Positions 36,274 to 47,002 are shown, counted from the stretch's first letter. The stretch: DNA of 64,000 nucleotides from Pseudomonas berkeleyensis (GCF_014109765.1 NZ_CP059139.1:1178001-1242000); one strand, 5' to 3'. The notes: a model not told the origin generated them from the sequence alone. Translations and numbers: made by a program.

Positions 36274-36732
36274 GTGTCGAGCAAGCTAGAACAGTTGCAG
36301 GCCTTGTTGGCCCCGGTAATCGAAGCACTCGGTTATCAGTGTTGGGGCATCGAGTTCCTGTCGCAGGGGCGTCATTCGTTGCTGCGTGTCTATATCGACA
36401 AAGCCGATGGCATCCTCATCGACGATTGCGAGATCGTCAGCCGTCAGCTCAGTGGTGTACTGGATGTCGAGGATCCAATTACCTCGGAGTACACCCTTGA
36501 GGTTTCTTCTCCTGGCATGGATCGGCCGCTGTTCACCCTCGAACAGTTCGCGATGCATGTCGGTGAGCAGGTAAAAATCAAGCTGCGTTCGCCTTTCGAT
36601 GGTCGACGCAACTTTCAGGGCCTCCTCCGTGGTGTGGAGGAGCAGGACGTGGTGGTGCAGGTGGATGACCACGAATATCTGCTGCCGATCGATCTGATCG
36701 ACAAGGCCAACATTATCCCCCGGTTTGATTGA
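36274..36732 (+). CDS. rimP: ribosome maturation factor RimP
   Basis: RimP is required for 30S subunit maturation. The 152-residue product has [20 protein letters not shown], the [20 protein letters not shown] helix region and the [17 protein letters not shown] core, followed by a C-terminal SH3-like domain. The GTG at 36274 gives the normal N-terminus. It is the first protein gene of rimP-nusA-infB-rbfA-truB-rpsO-pnp. Confidence 0.97.
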   Translation: MSSKLEQLQALLAPVIEALGYQCWGIEFLSQGRHSLLRVYIDKADGILIDDCEIVSRQLSGVLDVEDPITSEYTLEVSSPGMDRPLFTLEQFAMHVGEQVKIKLRSPFDGRRNFQGLLRGVEEQDVVVQVDDHEYLLPIDLIDKANIIPRFD

Positions 36733-36834
36733 GACGCGAATTCCGCGTCGGTGCGTAGATCTCGCAATTTGATGCGGGGACGCAGGTAACGCGGATTGCG
36801 CAAATCCAATGGATTGCGAAAGGCGAGGCGTACG

Positions 36835-38316
36835 ATGAGCAAAGAAGTACTGCTAGTTGTTGAGTCGGTATCCAACGAAAAGGGTGTACCGGCTGGCGTG
36901 ATTTTCGAGGCGCTGGAGCTGGCTCTGGCGACCGCGACCAAGAAACGTTTTGAGGACGAAGTCGACCTGCGAGTGTCGATCAATCGGCAGAACGGCAGTT
37001 ACGAAACCTTCCGTCGCTGGACCGTGGTCGATGAGTCCGAGTTCGAAGATCCGGCCTATCAGGTGACCGAGGACATGCCGCAAGCCGTCGAGGCCAAGGC
37101 CAAGATCGGTGACGTGCTGGAAGAGAAGATCGAGTCCATCGAGTTCGGTCGTATCGCCGCCCAGACCGCCAAGCAGGTGATCGTGCAGAAAGTGCGCGAA
37201 GCCGAGCGTGCGCAAGTGGTCGATGCCTACCGCGAACGCCTGGGTGAGATCATCTCCGGTACCGTGAAGAAGGTCACCCGTGACAGCGTCATCGTCGACC
37301 TGGGCAACAATGCCGAGGCGCTGCTGGCCCGCGAAGACATCATCCCGCGTGAAACCTTCCGCGTTGGTGTGCGTCTGCGTGCACTGCTCAAGGAAATCCG
37401 CACCGAGAACCGTGGTCCGCAGCTGATCCTGTCGCGTACCGCGCCGGAAATGCTGATCGAGCTGTTCCGCATCGAAGTGCCGGAAATCGCCGAAGGCCTG
37501 ATCGACGTCAAGGCTGCCTCCCGTGACCCAGGTTCGCGCGCCAAGATCGCCGTGCGCTCCAAAGACAAGCGTATCGACCCGCAAGGCGCCTGCATCGGCA
37601 TGCGCGGTTCGCGTGTTCAGGCCGTTTCCGGCGAGCTGGGCGGCGAGCGTGTCGACATCGTGCTGTGGGACGACAACCCTGCGCAGTTCGTGATCAACGC
37701 CATGTCGCCGGCTGAAGTGGCGGCGATCATCGTCGATGAGGATGCCCATGCCATGGACATCGCCGTTGGCGAAGACAACCTGGCCCAGGCCATCGGTCGT
37801 GGTGGTCAGAACGTACGCCTGGCCAGCCAACTGACCGGCTGGACGCTGAACGTGATGACCGAATCGGACATCCAGGCCAAGCAGCAGGCAGAAACCGGCG
37901 ACATCATGCAGTCCTTCATCGACGAGCTGGAAGTCGACGAAGAACTGGCCCAAGTCCTGGTCGAAGAGGGGTTCACCAGTCTCGAAGAGATTGCCTACGT
38001 ACCCATGGAAGAAATGCTCAGCATCGATGGCTTTGACGAGGACATCGTCAATGAGCTGCGTGCACGGGCCAAGGATCGTCTGCTGACCAAGGCGATCGCC
38101 AACGAGGAGAAGTTGGCAGATGCCCACCCAGCGGATGACCTGCTGGAGCTGGAAGGCATGGACAAGGCGCTGGCTCTCGAGCTCGCGCTGCGCGGCGTGA
38201 TTACCCGTGAAGACCTGGCCGAGCAGTCGATCGACGACCTGCTCGACATCGACGGCATCGAAGAAGAACGTGCCGGCAAGCTGATCATGGCCGCTCGAGC
38301 CCACTGGTTCGAATAA
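36835..38316 (+). CDS. nusA: transcription termination/antitermination factor NusA
   Basis: NusA binds RNA polymerase and modulates pausing, termination and rRNA antitermination. The 493-residue product has the N-terminal polymerase-binding domain ([20 protein letters not shown]), the S1 domain ([18 protein letters not shown]), KH domains ([33 protein letters not shown]) and two acidic C-terminal repeats ([32 protein letters not shown]). I start at the ATG at 36835; the upstream in-frame extension lacks family support. Confidence 0.98.
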   Translation: MSKEVLLVVESVSNEKGVPAGVIFEALELALATATKKRFEDEVDLRVSINRQNGSYETFRRWTVVDESEFEDPAYQVTEDMPQAVEAKAKIGDVLEEKIESIEFGRIAAQTAKQVIVQKVREAERAQVVDAYRERLGEIISGTVKKVTRDSVIVDLGNNAEALLAREDIIPRETFRVGVRLRALLKEIRTENRGPQLILSRTAPEMLIELFRIEVPEIAEGLIDVKAASRDPGSRAKIAVRSKDKRIDPQGACIGMRGSRVQAVSGELGGERVDIVLWDDNPAQFVINAMSPAEVAAIIVDEDAHAMDIAVGEDNLAQAIGRGGQNVRLASQLTGWTLNVMTESDIQAKQQAETGDIMQSFIDELEVDEELAQVLVEEGFTSLEEIAYVPMEEMLSIDGFDEDIVNELRARAKDRLLTKAIANEEKLADAHPADDLLELEGMDKALALELALRGVITREDLAEQSIDDLLDIDGIEEERAGKLIMAARAHWFE

Positions 38317-38343
38317 GCGGTTGCGGCCTGAGGAGAAAGATGC

Positions 38344-40830
38344 ATGACGCAAGTCACGGTGAAAGAACTGGCCCAAGTGGTCGACACTCCGGTGGAACGC
38401 CTGCTGCAGCAGATGCGTGAAGCTGGGCTGTCCCACAACAGTGCCGAACAAGTAGTGACCGATAGCGAGAAACAGGCCCTGTTGGCCCATCTCAAGAGCA
38501 GTCACGGCGACAAGGTCGAAGAGCCGCGCAAGATTACCTTGCAGCGCAAGACCACCAGCACCCTGCGTGTGGCGGGTAGCAAGACCATCAGCGTAGAAGT
38601 GCGCAAGAAGAAGACCTTCGTCAAGCGCAGCCCGGAAGAGCTCGAAGCCGAAAAGCAGCGTGAGCTCGAAGAGCAGCGCGCTGTGGCTGAAGCCGCTCGC
38701 CTGAAAGCCGAGGAAGAGGCCAAGCGCCAGGCCGAAGAAGAAGCCAAACGCCAGGCCGCTAGCGCCACTGCTGCGCCTGCCGAGGCTCAGGCTCCGGTAG
38801 CCGCTGCAGTCGAGCCGGCTGTTGCCGCTCCTGTGGTCGAGGTCGAGCGCAAGAAAGAAGAAGTGCGTCGCCCCGAGAAGGCCCGCTCCGACGAAGACGA
38901 GCGCCGCGATCGCAAGCACACCCAGCATCGCCCTGCTACCAAGGAGAAGGCGCCGGCTCCGCGCGTCGCTCCACGTAGCGTCGATGAAGAAAGCGACGGT
39001 TTCCGTCGTGGTGGCCGCGGCAAGTCGAAGATGAAGAAGCGCAACCAGCATGGCTTCCAGGCTCCGGCCGGCCCGGTAGTGCGCGACGTGGCAATTGGCG
39101 AGACCATTACCGTGGCCGATCTGGCTCAGCAGATGTCGGTCAAGGCCGCCGAAGTCATCAAGTTCATGTTCAAGATGGGCACTCCGGTGACCATCAACCA
39201 GGTGCTGGATCAGGAAACTGCCCAGCTGATCGCCGAAGAGCTGGGCCACAAGGTCAAGCTGGTCAGCGATAACGCTCTGGAAGACTCCCTGGCCGAGTCG
39301 CTGAAGTTCGAAGGCGAGGCGGTGTCCCGCGCGCCGGTCGTGACCGTGATGGGCCACGTCGACCACGGCAAGACCTCGCTGCTCGACTACATCCGTCGCG
39401 CCAAGGTGGCTTCCGGTGAAGCGGGTGGTATCACCCAGCACATCGGTGCCTACCACGTGGAAACCGAGCGCGGCATGGTCACCTTCCTCGACACCCCCGG
39501 TCACGCCGCGTTTACCCAGATGCGTGCACGTGGTGCCAAGGCGACCGACATCGTCATCCTGGTCGTCGCTGCTGACGACGGCGTGATGCCGCAGACCCAG
39601 GAAGCCGTACAGCACGCGAAAGCGGCTGGCGTGCCGATCGTGGTCGCGGTGAACAAGATGGACAAGCCGGAAGCCAACCCGGACAACATCAAGAACGGCC
39701 TGGCTGCTCTCGACGTGATCCCGGAAGAGTGGGGCGGTGATGCGCCGTTCGTACCGGTTTCTGCCAAGGCGGGTACCGGCATCGATGAACTGCTCGAAGC
39801 CGTACTGCTGCAGGCCGAAGTTCTCGAACTGAAAGCCACGCCGTCGGCACCGGGTCGTGGTGTCGTGGTCGAGTCGCGCCTGGACAAGGGCCGTGGCCCG
39901 GTTGCCACCGTGCTGGTTCAGGACGGTACGCTGCGTCAGGGCGATATGGTGCTGGTCGGCGTCAACTATGGCCGCGTGCGCGCCATGCTTGACGAGAACG
40001 GCAAGCCGATCAAGGAAGCTGGCCCGTCCATCCCGGTCGAAATCCTCGGCCTCGACGGTACGCCGGATGCCGGTGACGACATGACCGTGGTCGCCGACGA
40101 GAAGAAGGCCCGTGAAGTTGCTCTGTTCCGTCAAGGCAAGTTCCGCGAGGTCAAGCTGGCCCGTGCTCACGCCGGCAAGCTGGAAAACATCTTCGAGAAC
40201 ATGGGCCAGGAAGAGAAGAAAACCCTCAACATCGTCCTCAAGGCCGACGTGCGTGGTTCTCTGGAAGCGCTGCAAGGCTCGCTCAGCACCCTGGGCAACG
40301 ACGAAGTGCAAGTGCGTGTGGTCGGTGGCGGCGTCGGTGGTATCACCGAATCCGATGCCAACCTGGCGCTGGCCTCCAATGCCGTGCTGTTCGGCTTCAA
40401 CGTCCGTGCTGACGCCGGTGCGCGCAAGATCGTCGAGGCCGAAGGCCTGGACATGCGCTACTACAACGTCATCTACGACATCATCGAAGACGTCAAGAAG
40501 GCGCTCACCGGTATGCTCGGCAGCGATGTTCGCGAGAACATCCTGGGTACCGCCGAAGTGCGTGACGTGTTCCGTTCGCCGAAGTTCGGCGCGGTCGCCG
40601 GTTGCATGGTCATTGAAGGCACTGTCTTCCGTAACCGTCCGATCCGCGTACTGCGTGAAGACGTGGTGATCTTCGAGGGCGAGCTGGAATCCCTGCGTCG
40701 CTTCAAGGACGACGTCGCCGAAGTGCGTAACGGCATGGAGTGCGGTATCGCCGTGAAGAGCTACAACGACGTCAAGGTCGGCGACAAGATCGAAGTGTTC
40801 GAGAAAGTCCAGGTGGCTCGCAGCCTGTAA
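38344..40830 (+). CDS. infB: translation initiation factor IF-2
   Basis: IF-2 delivers fMet-tRNA to the 30S subunit. The 828-residue product has an N-terminal IF2_N module ([20 protein letters not shown]), a long charged Ala/Glu/Arg linker (about 95-240) and a second IF2_N module. The G domain follows with GHVDHGKT (about 336), DTPGHAAF and NKMDKPEA, then domains II-IV. Length is normal for Pseudomonas. The gene encoding its initiator tRNA ligand is at the head of the same locus. Confidence 0.99.
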   Translation: MTQVTVKELAQVVDTPVERLLQQMREAGLSHNSAEQVVTDSEKQALLAHLKSSHGDKVEEPRKITLQRKTTSTLRVAGSKTISVEVRKKKTFVKRSPEELEAEKQRELEEQRAVAEAARLKAEEEAKRQAEEEAKRQAASATAAPAEAQAPVAAAVEPAVAAPVVEVERKKEEVRRPEKARSDEDERRDRKHTQHRPATKEKAPAPRVAPRSVDEESDGFRRGGRGKSKMKKRNQHGFQAPAGPVVRDVAIGETITVADLAQQMSVKAAEVIKFMFKMGTPVTINQVLDQETAQLIAEELGHKVKLVSDNALEDSLAESLKFEGEAVSRAPVVTVMGHVDHGKTSLLDYIRRAKVASGEAGGITQHIGAYHVETERGMVTFLDTPGHAAFTQMRARGAKATDIVILVVAADDGVMPQTQEAVQHAKAAGVPIVVAVNKMDKPEANPDNIKNGLAALDVIPEEWGGDAPFVPVSAKAGTGIDELLEAVLLQAEVLELKATPSAPGRGVVVESRLDKGRGPVATVLVQDGTLRQGDMVLVGVNYGRVRAMLDENGKPIKEAGPSIPVEILGLDGTPDAGDDMTVVADEKKAREVALFRQGKFREVKLARAHAGKLENIFENMGQEEKKTLNIVLKADVRGSLEALQGSLSTLGNDEVQVRVVGGGVGGITESDANLALASNAVLFGFNVRADAGARKIVEAEGLDMRYYNVIYDIIEDVKKALTGMLGSDVRENILGTAEVRDVFRSPKFGAVAGCMVIEGTVFRNRPIRVLREDVVIFEGELESLRRFKDDVAEVRNGMECGIAVKSYNDVKVGDKIEVFEKVQVARSL

Positions 40831-40848
40831 TCGCGAGTCGCAACACGC

Positions 40849-40883
40849 AACGCCCGGCCCCGCATTCGCGCGGCCGGGCGTTT
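40849..40883 (+). terminator. GC-rich hairpin between infB and rbfA
   Basis: AACGCCCGGCC pairs with GGCCGGGCGTT (11 bp) about 20 bases after infB. Only TTT follows, so it may be a partial terminator or processing site within the operon. Confidence 0.5.
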
Positions 40884-40939
40884 GCCGCTTTTGAGTCCGC
40901 TGGCGAATAGACGGCGGACGAAGTAAAGGTAAGTAGAAA

Positions 40940-41332
40940 ATGGCCAAAGATTACAGCCGTACACAGCGTATCGGCGACCAGATGCAACGCGAACTGGCCC
41001 AGCTCATCCGGCGTGAGGTCAAGGATCCGCGTTTGGGGCTGGTGACCATTACTGCGGTCGACGTCAGCCGTGATATCGGCCACGCCAAGGTCTTCATCAC
41101 CGTTATGGGGCAGGACGACTCCAATGCCGTCGCCGAGAGCCTCAAGGTGCTCAACGATGCAGCCGGTTTCCTGCGCATGCAGTTGGGCAAGGCGATGAAG
41201 CTGCGCAGCGTGCCGCAGTTGCATTTCCACTACGACGAGAGCGTCCAGCGCGGTGCTCACCTGTCGGCGCTGATCGAGCGTGCCGTGGCGGAAGATCGTC
41301 TGCACGACGACACTGCCGGTTCCAAGGAGTAA
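40940..41332 (+). CDS. rbfA: 30S ribosome-binding factor RbfA
   Basis: RbfA assists late 30S maturation and cold adaptation. The 130-residue KH-like protein shows [20 protein letters not shown], the [17 protein letters not shown] strand and [18 protein letters not shown]. It is followed by truB 3 bases after its stop. Confidence 0.97.
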   Translation: MAKDYSRTQRIGDQMQRELAQLIRREVKDPRLGLVTITAVDVSRDIGHAKVFITVMGQDDSNAVAESLKVLNDAAGFLRMQLGKAMKLRSVPQLHFHYDESVQRGAHLSALIERAVAEDRLHDDTAGSKE

Positions 41333-41335
41333 GGC

Positions 41336-42256
41336 GTGGCGCAGGTCAAACGTATTCGCCGCAAGGTCGACGGCATCATCCTGCTGGACAAGCCCCACGG
41401 TTTTACTTCCAACGCGGCGCTGCAGAAGGTGCGTTGGCTGCTCAATGCGGAAAAGGCCGGCCACACCGGCAGCCTCGACCCGCTGGCGACCGGCGTGCTG
41501 CCGTTGTGCTTCGGTGAGGCGACCAAGTTCTCCCAGTATCTGCTCGATGCCGACAAGGGCTACGAGACCGTCGCCCAGCTTGGTGTCACCACCACCACTG
41601 GGGATGCCGAAGGCGAGGTCATCGAGCGCCGCCCGGTGACCGTCGGTCGCGCCGAGATCGAGGCGCTGTTGCCGCGCTTTCGGGGTGAAATCAAGCAGAT
41701 ACCACCGATGTACTCGGCGCTGAAGAAAGATGGCCAGCCTCTCTACAAACTGGCCCGTGCAGGGGAAGTAGTGGAGCGTGAAGCGCGTTCTGTTACTATT
41801 GCGCGCCTGGAATTGCTGGCATGTGAAGGCGAGCAGGTTCGTCTGGCCGTCGACTGCAGCAAAGGCACCTATATTCGTACGCTGGTCGAGGATCTCGGCC
41901 AGTTGCTGGGCTGCGGTGCACATGTCGCCGAGTTGCGTCGTACCAAGGCCGGCCCGTTTGACCTGTCACGTACTGTGACCCTGGAAGAGCTGGAGGCTGC
42001 ACACGCCGAAGGTGGCAACGAGGCGTTGGATCGCTTCCTGTTACCGGCTGACAGTGGCCTGCAGGATTGGCCGCTGCTGCAGTTCTCCGAGCACAGCGCG
42101 TTCTACTGGTTGCAAGGGCAACCGGTGCGAGCACCGGAAGCGCCGAAGTTCGGCATGGTGCGGGTGCAGGATCACAACGGCCGCTTCATCGGTATTGGTG
42201 AAGTGAGCGATGACGGTCGTATTGCGCCGCGCCGGCTGATCTACACCGGCGCGTAA
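41336..42256 (+). CDS. truB: tRNA pseudouridine(55) synthase TruB
   Basis: TruB forms pseudouridine 55 in the T loop of tRNAs. The 306-residue product has the KP motif [14 protein letters not shown], the catalytic Asp in [15 protein letters not shown], the [16 protein letters not shown] segment and a C-terminal PUA-like domain. It starts at GTG 41336, directly after rbfA. Confidence 0.98.
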   Translation: MAQVKRIRRKVDGIILLDKPHGFTSNAALQKVRWLLNAEKAGHTGSLDPLATGVLPLCFGEATKFSQYLLDADKGYETVAQLGVTTTTGDAEGEVIERRPVTVGRAEIEALLPRFRGEIKQIPPMYSALKKDGQPLYKLARAGEVVEREARSVTIARLELLACEGEQVRLAVDCSKGTYIRTLVEDLGQLLGCGAHVAELRRTKAGPFDLSRTVTLEELEAAHAEGGNEALDRFLLPADSGLQDWPLLQFSEHSAFYWLQGQPVRAPEAPKFGMVRVQDHNGRFIGIGEVSDDGRIAPRRLIYTGA

Positions 42257-42432
42257 CGGGCTACAGCCCGGATTGAATGGATACCGACGCGTTGCGTCGA
42301 CAGGCGTTATCGGAGTTGCCGGTAACGCGAATGGTTCGGCCGAGAAGGCTGAAAACCTGGAACTGGCAGATGCCGGGGTCAGGATTACGAGGGTGGCTGT
42401 TAGTAGGCACGGTCATGCCTCTTTTTAAAACA

Positions 42433-42448
42433 CGGGAAGCGATTCCCG
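42433..42448 (+). promoter_or_regulatory. hairpin in the rpsO leader
   Basis: The 238-bp truB-rpsO gap holds the inverted repeat CGGGAA-GCGA-TTCCCG just downstream of a CTTTTTAAAA tract. I see no gene here. It may be part of a promoter or leader for rpsO. Confidence 0.4.
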
Positions 42449-42494
42449 GCCTATTGAGACTGCTTCAGCAGTTTCCAGATGAGAGGAAGCCAAC

Positions 42495-42764
42495 ATGGCA
42501 CTCAGCGTTGAAGAAAAAGCCCAGATCGTTAACGACTACAAGCAAGCTGAAGGCGATACCGGTAGCCCGGAAGTGCAGGTTGCCCTGCTGACCGCCAACA
42601 TCAACAAGCTGCAAGGCCACTTCAAGGCCAACGGCAAAGACCACCACAGCCGTCGTGGTCTGATCCGTATGGTTAACCAGCGCCGCAAGCTGCTGGACTA
42701 CCTGAAGGGTAAAGACACCAGTCGTTACAGCGCCCTGATCGGTCGCCTGGGCCTGCGTCGTTAA
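42495..42764 (+). CDS. rpsO: 30S ribosomal protein S15
   Basis: The 89-residue S15 binds 16S rRNA early in assembly and, in E. coli, represses its own mRNA. The sequence [60 protein letters not shown] and [10 protein letters not shown] is fully canonical. GAGAGGAAG precedes the ATG. pnp follows after a large hairpin. Confidence 0.99.
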   Translation: MALSVEEKAQIVNDYKQAEGDTGSPEVQVALLTANINKLQGHFKANGKDHHSRRGLIRMVNQRRKLLDYLKGKDTSRYSALIGRLGLRR

Positions 42765-42782
42765 TAGACGCGAGCTGCACAA

Positions 42783-42850
42783 GTTGGAAGCTGGGAGTTC
42801 GGCGTCGCGAGTGGGGAGTGATCCTCACCTCGTGACGCTGGGCTTCCAGC
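42783..42850 (+). promoter_or_regulatory. long hairpin in the rpsO-pnp gap (processing site or terminator)
   Basis: GTTGGAAGC (42783-42791) pairs with GCTTCCAGC (42842-42850, written on its own strand as complement with one G-T), and an inner GCGTCGCGAG arm pairs imperfectly with CTCGTGACGC. The result resembles the RNase III-processed stem in the E. coli pnp leader; a TTTT run follows. Confidence 0.55.
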
Positions 42851-42935
42851 TTTTGGCTTTCCGAGGGATGCATCGGGTCCGACTCCCGCGCCTCTTTCCG
42901 ATTTCCCCCAAGGCAACAAAGAGAAGGAAAACACC

Positions 42936-45041
42936 GTGAACCCGGTAATCAAGAAATTCCAGTTCGGTCAGTCGACCGTCACCCTCGAGACTGGCCGTAT
43001 CGCCCGTCAAGCCAGCGGCGCCGTATTGGTGACCGTCGATAACGATGTCAGCGTGCTGGTCGCTGTCACCGGTGCCAAAAGCGCCGACCCGAGCAAAGGC
43101 TTCTTCCCGCTGTCCGTGCACTACCAGGAAAAAACCTACGCTGCCGGCAAGATCCCTGGCGGTTTCTTCAAGCGTGAAGCACGTCCTTCCGAGAAAGAGA
43201 CCCTGACCTCGCGTCTGATCGACCGTCCGATCCGTCCGCTGTTCCCGGAAGGTTTCCAGAACGAAGTGCAGGTCATCTGCACCGTGGTTTCCACCAGCAA
43301 GAAGACCGATCCGGACATCGCTGCGATGATCGGTACCTCGGCTGCCCTGGCCATCTCCGGCATCCCATTCAACGGCCCGATCGGCGCCGCACGCGTCGCC
43401 TTCCACCCGGAAGCCGGCTATCTGCTGAACCCGACCTACGAACAGCTCAAGGCCTCCAGCCTGGACATGGTCGTGGCCGGTACCGAAACCGCCGTTCTGA
43501 TGGTGGAATCGGAAGCCAAGGAACTGACCGAAGATCAAATGCTGGGCGCCGTACTGTTCGCCCACGATGAGTTCCAGTCCGTCATCAGCGCCATCAAGGC
43601 ATTCGCTGCCGAAGCCGGCAAGCCGACTTGGGACTGGCAGCCAAAGCCGGAAAACACCGCTCTGCTGAACGCCATTCGTGGCGAGTTCGGCGAGGCCATC
43701 TCCCAGGCCTACACCATCACCATCAAGCAGGATCGCTATGCGCGTCTGGGCGAGCTGCGTGATCAGGTCGTGGCCAAGTTCGCCAGCGAAGAAGGCGTGC
43801 CTTCCGCTGCCGAGGTCAAGGAAGCCTTTGGCGAAATCGAATACCGCACCGTGCGCGAGAACATCGTCAACGGCAAGCCGCGTATCGATGGTCGTGACAC
43901 CCGCACCGTTCGTGGTCTGAACATCGAAGTCGGCGTTCTGGACAAGACCCACGGCTCGGCCCTGTTCACCCGTGGCGAAACCCAGGCGCTGGTCGTCGCT
44001 ACCCTCGGTACCGCGCGCGACGCGCAACTGCTGGATACCCTCGAAGGCGAGAAGAAAGACCCCTTCATGCTGCACTACAACTTCCCGCCGTACTCGGTCG
44101 GTGAGTGTGGTCGCATGGGCGCCACTGGCCGTCGCGAAATCGGCCACGGCCGTCTGGCCCGCCGTGGCGTTGCCGCCATGCTGCCGAGCGCTGACGAGTT
44201 TCCGTACACCATCCGCGTGGTATCGGAAATCACCGAGTCCAACGGCTCTTCCTCCATGGCTTCGGTCTGCGGTGCTTCCCTGGCCCTGATGGACGCTGGT
44301 GTGCCGATGAAGGCGCCGGTTGCCGGTATCGCCATGGGGCTGGTTCTGGAAGGCGACAAGTTTGCCGTCCTGACCGACATTCTCGGTGACGAAGACCACC
44401 TGGGCGACATGGACTTCAAGGTAGCCGGTACCGCCAAAGGCGTCACTGCGTTGCAGATGGACATCAAGATCCAGGGCATTACCGAAGAGATCATGGAGCA
44501 GGCCCTGGAGCAGGCGCTGGAAGCTCGCCTGAACATCCTCGGCCAGATGAACCAGGTCATCGCCCAATCGCGCAGCGAGCTGTCGGAAAACGCTCCGACC
44601 ATGCTGGCGATGAAGATCGACCAGGACAAGATCCGCGACGTCATCGGCAAGGGTGGTGCCACCATCCGCGCGATCTGCGAAGAGACCAAGGCCTCGATCG
44701 ACATCGAAGACGATGGCTCGATCAAGATCTTCGGCGAAACCAAGGAAGCCGCCGAGGCTGCCAAGCAGCGCGTACTGGCCATCACCGCCGAAGCCGAGAT
44801 CGGCAAGATCTACGTCGGCAAGGTCGAGCGCATCGTTGACTTCGGTGCCTTCGTCAACATCCTGCCGGGCAAGGACGGTCTGGTTCACATCTCCATGCTC
44901 AGCGATGCTCGCGTAGAGAAAGTGACCGACGTTCTGAAAGAAGGTCAGGAAGTCGAAGTGCTGGTACTGGACGTGGACAACCGCGGCCGTATCAAACTGT
45001 CGATCAAGGACGTAGCGGCCGCCAAGGCCTCCGGCGTTTAA
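42936..45041 (+). CDS. pnp: polyribonucleotide nucleotidyltransferase (PNPase)
   Basis: PNPase degrades RNA 3' to 5' by phosphorolysis and joins the degradosome. The 701-residue product has two RNase PH domains (the second with [19 protein letters not shown] and [18 protein letters not shown]), an all-helical linker, a KH domain ([15 protein letters not shown]) and an S1 domain ([20 protein letters not shown]). It starts at GTG 42936 with AGAAGGAAAA upstream. A clear terminator follows. Confidence 0.99.
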   Translation: MNPVIKKFQFGQSTVTLETGRIARQASGAVLVTVDNDVSVLVAVTGAKSADPSKGFFPLSVHYQEKTYAAGKIPGGFFKREARPSEKETLTSRLIDRPIRPLFPEGFQNEVQVICTVVSTSKKTDPDIAAMIGTSAALAISGIPFNGPIGAARVAFHPEAGYLLNPTYEQLKASSLDMVVAGTETAVLMVESEAKELTEDQMLGAVLFAHDEFQSVISAIKAFAAEAGKPTWDWQPKPENTALLNAIRGEFGEAISQAYTITIKQDRYARLGELRDQVVAKFASEEGVPSAAEVKEAFGEIEYRTVRENIVNGKPRIDGRDTRTVRGLNIEVGVLDKTHGSALFTRGETQALVVATLGTARDAQLLDTLEGEKKDPFMLHYNFPPYSVGECGRMGATGRREIGHGRLARRGVAAMLPSADEFPYTIRVVSEITESNGSSSMASVCGASLALMDAGVPMKAPVAGIAMGLVLEGDKFAVLTDILGDEDHLGDMDFKVAGTAKGVTALQMDIKIQGITEEIMEQALEQALEARLNILGQMNQVIAQSRSELSENAPTMLAMKIDQDKIRDVIGKGGATIRAICEETKASIDIEDDGSIKIFGETKEAAEAAKQRVLAITAEAEIGKIYVGKVERIVDFGAFVNILPGKDGLVHISMLSDARVEKVTDVLKEGQEVEVLVLDVDNRGRIKLSIKDVAAAKASGV

Positions 45042-45066
45042 GCGACGGTTCGTTCGCTGCAATGAG

Positions 45067-45091
45067 AAGGGCTCCCGCGGGAGCCCTTTTT
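45067..45091. terminator. terminator after pnp
   Basis: A perfect stem AAGGGCTCCC/GGGAGCCCTT with a T run, 25 bases past pnp and 20 bases from the convergent tetR-family gene. Confidence 0.92.
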
Positions 45092-45110
45092 CATGCCTGT
45101 TCTCCAGCGA

Positions 45111-45746
45111 TTACTGCGTGCCCCTGATATGGGCGTCCCAGCTCTGCATCGCCAGCAGCGCCACTGCGCTCAGTTCTGTCTTGCCTACGCCGTCACGGGC
45201 CAACAGCGACATGCCGCTTTGCAGAGTTTGTACGAAGCGGGCGAGAGCATGGGCGTCGGTCGAAGGTGGCAGCTCGCCTGTTTCGATGGCCTGGCGAATG
45301 CGTGCTTCGATGCGTTCGCAAGTCACGGCACGGGCTGAGCGGACATGTTCGCCAAGCTCGATATGACCTTCGCTGGCCACTGACGAGAGTGCCACCATGC
45401 AGCCGTGAGGAACCTCGACGAGATTCCCGGTAAACGTGGCCGCAGAATCCACCAGCAGGGCCGTTATCGCTTCTCGGGCAGTGGGCGCGGCGCAGAAATT
45501 GCCCCACACCAGCCCTTCATAGGTCTTGCCGTAATAGTCGATGGCTTCGGCGTAGAGCGTCTCTTTCGAGCCAAAGGCCGCATACAGACTGGGCGAGCCA
45601 ATGCCCATGGCCGCGGTGAGGTCGGCGATGGAGGTCGCTGCATAGCCCTGGCGCCAGAACAGGTGGGTCGCTTTGGCCAGTGCGGCTTCGCGGTCGAAGG
45701 TTCGTGGGCGGCCGCGAGCTGGTTTGCTTTTCTCGGGTTTATCCAT
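45111..45746 (-). CDS. TetR/AcrR family transcriptional regulator
   Basis: A 211-residue one-component repressor. The N-terminal helix-turn-helix (about residues 10-65) reads GRPRTFDREAALAKATHLFW and MGIGSPSLYAAFGSKETLYA. The C-terminal ligand domain is unassigned, so the effector and target are unknown. I start at MDKPEKSKPARGRPR; upstream in-frame sequence is not conserved in type. No adjacent divergent gene is present: 521 bp separate it from the BON gene, so its target may be its own promoter or a distant gene. It interrupts the pnp to BON-gene neighbourhood known from P. aeruginosa. Confidence 0.9.
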   Translation of the reverse strand: MDKPEKSKPARGRPRTFDREAALAKATHLFWRQGYAATSIADLTAAMGIGSPSLYAAFGSKETLYAEAIDYYGKTYEGLVWGNFCAAPTAREAITALLVDSAATFTGNLVEVPHGCMVALSSVASEGHIELGEHVRSARAVTCERIEARIRQAIETGELPPSTDAHALARFVQTLQSGMSLLARDGVGKTELSAVALLAMQSWDAHIRGTQ

Positions 45747-46184
45747 GGGGCTTTGGGAACCGGTTGTCGCGCCTGGGCAATATGCCACATCCGCTGTGCG
45801 CCTATGGCGTTCGGGTATTGCGTAGAACCCAGATATCGGCAGAGATTGCCTGCAACGCGTTGTGCAGACAGGCACCGTTCAGGCGGCGGTCGGCGCTTTG
45901 GCGCCCGCATAAGTAATGCGTTTGGCTTGGCGCGAGGGGGCTGCGTCTTCTCTATTTCATATCTGCCCCAGCGTGAAGTGAGGCCGTATAACCATTCTTG
46001 GTCGTGCCATGAGCCAGGAGATCGCGTTTCGGAGCGCGTCCATCAGCTTCGGCTCCCTGAATGAATTGCGGATCATGCAAATTGCCCGGGCTATTTTCTT
46101 CAAGTCGGCGAAATGCAATCAAAAGGCTATGTCTTTATTTTTATAAGTCTTTGTTTTTAAAGTATTTATTTTATTTTAAAAAAC
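45747..46184. other. long intergenic region before the BON gene, no gene recognised
   Basis: The left part (45747-45960) has normal composition and no convincing coding frame. A 45-codon frame at 46009-46146 has no recognisable features. The right part (46110-46184) is strongly A/T-rich, with an IHF-like AATCAA-N4-CTA at 46117-46129, and leads into the sigma-54 promoter. Confidence 0.5.
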
Positions 46185-46199
46185 TGGCACAGCGCTTGC
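46185..46199 (+). promoter_or_regulatory. sigma-54 (-24/-12) promoter of the BON-domain gene
   Basis: TGGCAC-AGCGC-TTGC gives GG and GC exactly 10 bases apart, the RpoN consensus. It lies 69 bases before the start codon, with an A/T-rich, possibly IHF-bending stretch upstream. Confidence 0.8.
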
Positions 46200-46267
46200 G
46201 ATAGTACTGGTGAACCTGCAGCCAGGAGTTGGTTTGCAGATTGTCTGGAATGTACAGGAGTCGAACC

Positions 46268-46621
46268 ATGAAACAGCCAATCAACCGTTTTGCCGCTACC
46301 ACCCTGACCGCTGCTGTGCTGAGCATGTCTCTGGCTTCGGCAGCTTTCGCCGCCGAGCCGACCATGCTGGCAGCCAACGATACTGTGGATAAAGCCGAGC
46401 AGGCTGTATCCGACACCTGGATCACCAGCAAGGTGAAGTCCACCTTCGTCGCTGACTCGAACCTCAGTGCTCTGGACATCAAGGTCGAGACCAACCAAGG
46501 CGTGGTTTCCCTGTCCGGTGTGGTAGCGACCGACGCCGAACGTGATCTGGCCATTGCCAAGACCAAGGAAATCGAAGGCGTGCGTGACGTCTCCGCCGAT
46601 GCTCTGAAAACGGCTGACTGA
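46268..46621 (+). CDS. periplasmic BON-domain protein (OsmY-like)
   Basis: A 117-residue exported protein. It has a signal peptide (MKQPINRFAATTLTAAVLSM to SAAFAAEP) and one BON domain (about residues 45-115: ITSKVKSTFVADSNLSALDI, GVVSLSGVVATDAERDLAIA, IEGVRDVSADALK). OsmY-type proteins are envelope stress proteins with chaperone-like or membrane-binding roles. The family usually has two BON domains in OsmY; here there is one. AGGAG precedes the ATG by 7 bases. A sigma-54 promoter and the CsbD gene downstream mark a stress-type unit. Confidence 0.92.
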   Translation: MKQPINRFAATTLTAAVLSMSLASAAFAAEPTMLAANDTVDKAEQAVSDTWITSKVKSTFVADSNLSALDIKVETNQGVVSLSGVVATDAERDLAIAKTKEIEGVRDVSADALKTAD

Positions 46622-46679
46622 TAACCGTGCCGGCCGGGTCTAGGCCCGGCCCCATCCCCCTGTCACTGGGAGAATGACC

Positions 46680-46877
46680 ATGAATAGCGACATCATCAAA
46701 GGCAAATGGAAGCAGCTCAGCGGTCGCATCAAGGAGCGCTGGGGCAACCTGACCGATGACGACCTGGACGTCGCCGAAGGCCACAGCGAATACCTGGCCG
46801 GCAAACTGCAGGAACGTTACGGCTGGACCAAGGAAAAGGCCCAGCAAGAGCTGCGCGATTTCAGCGACAAGCTCTAA
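46680..46877 (+). CDS. CsbD family stress protein
   Basis: A 65-residue, highly charged CsbD/YjbJ-type protein: [20 protein letters not shown] then [20 protein letters not shown]. Family members are abundant general-stress proteins of unknown mechanism. GGGAG lies 7 bases before the ATG at 46680, which I prefer over the ATG two codons upstream. It follows the BON gene by 58 bases, probably in one transcript. Confidence 0.93.
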   Translation: MNSDIIKGKWKQLSGRIKERWGNLTDDDLDVAEGHSEYLAGKLQERYGWTKEKAQQELRDFSDKL

Positions 46878-46968
46878 GTACGGATAGCCTGGTACGGATG
46901 CCGCACGAGCACGGATGGCTACAGGCACGGACGTCGTATCAGCACGGATAGCGACAGGCATGGATGCT
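46878..46968 (+). repeat. six irregular GYACGGAT-type repeats
   Basis: Directly after csbD, units starting GTACGGAT, GTACGGAT, GCACGGAT, GCACGGAC, GCACGGAT and GCATGGAT follow each other every 13-17 bases. They end at a terminator. Function is unknown. Confidence 0.6.
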
Positions 46969-46969
46969 C

Positions 46970-47002
46970 AAAGGCCCCACCGGTGTGACCGGTGGGGTCT
47001 TT
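46970..47002. terminator. bidirectional terminator after the CsbD gene
   Basis: AAGGCCCCACCGGT-GTG-ACCGGTGGGGTCTT stem flanked by A and T runs. It serves the rightward CsbD unit and the leftward DUF2845 unit. Confidence 0.85.

Noticed and set aside
36853..40947. Open frame of about 1360 codons antisense to nusA-infB
   Set aside because: Same antisense artefact; it spans several unambiguous genes.
42277..42591. 104-codon frame in the truB-rpsO gap
   Set aside because: It runs into rpsO in another frame and has no recognisable protein features.
45405..46064. 219-codon rightward frame opposite the TetR gene
   Set aside because: It overlaps a clear TetR gene antisense and has no domain.
46009..46146. 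45-codon frame before the sigma-54 promoter
   Set aside because: No ribosome-binding site, no similarity that I recognise, and it ends in A/T-rich regulatory-looking DNA.
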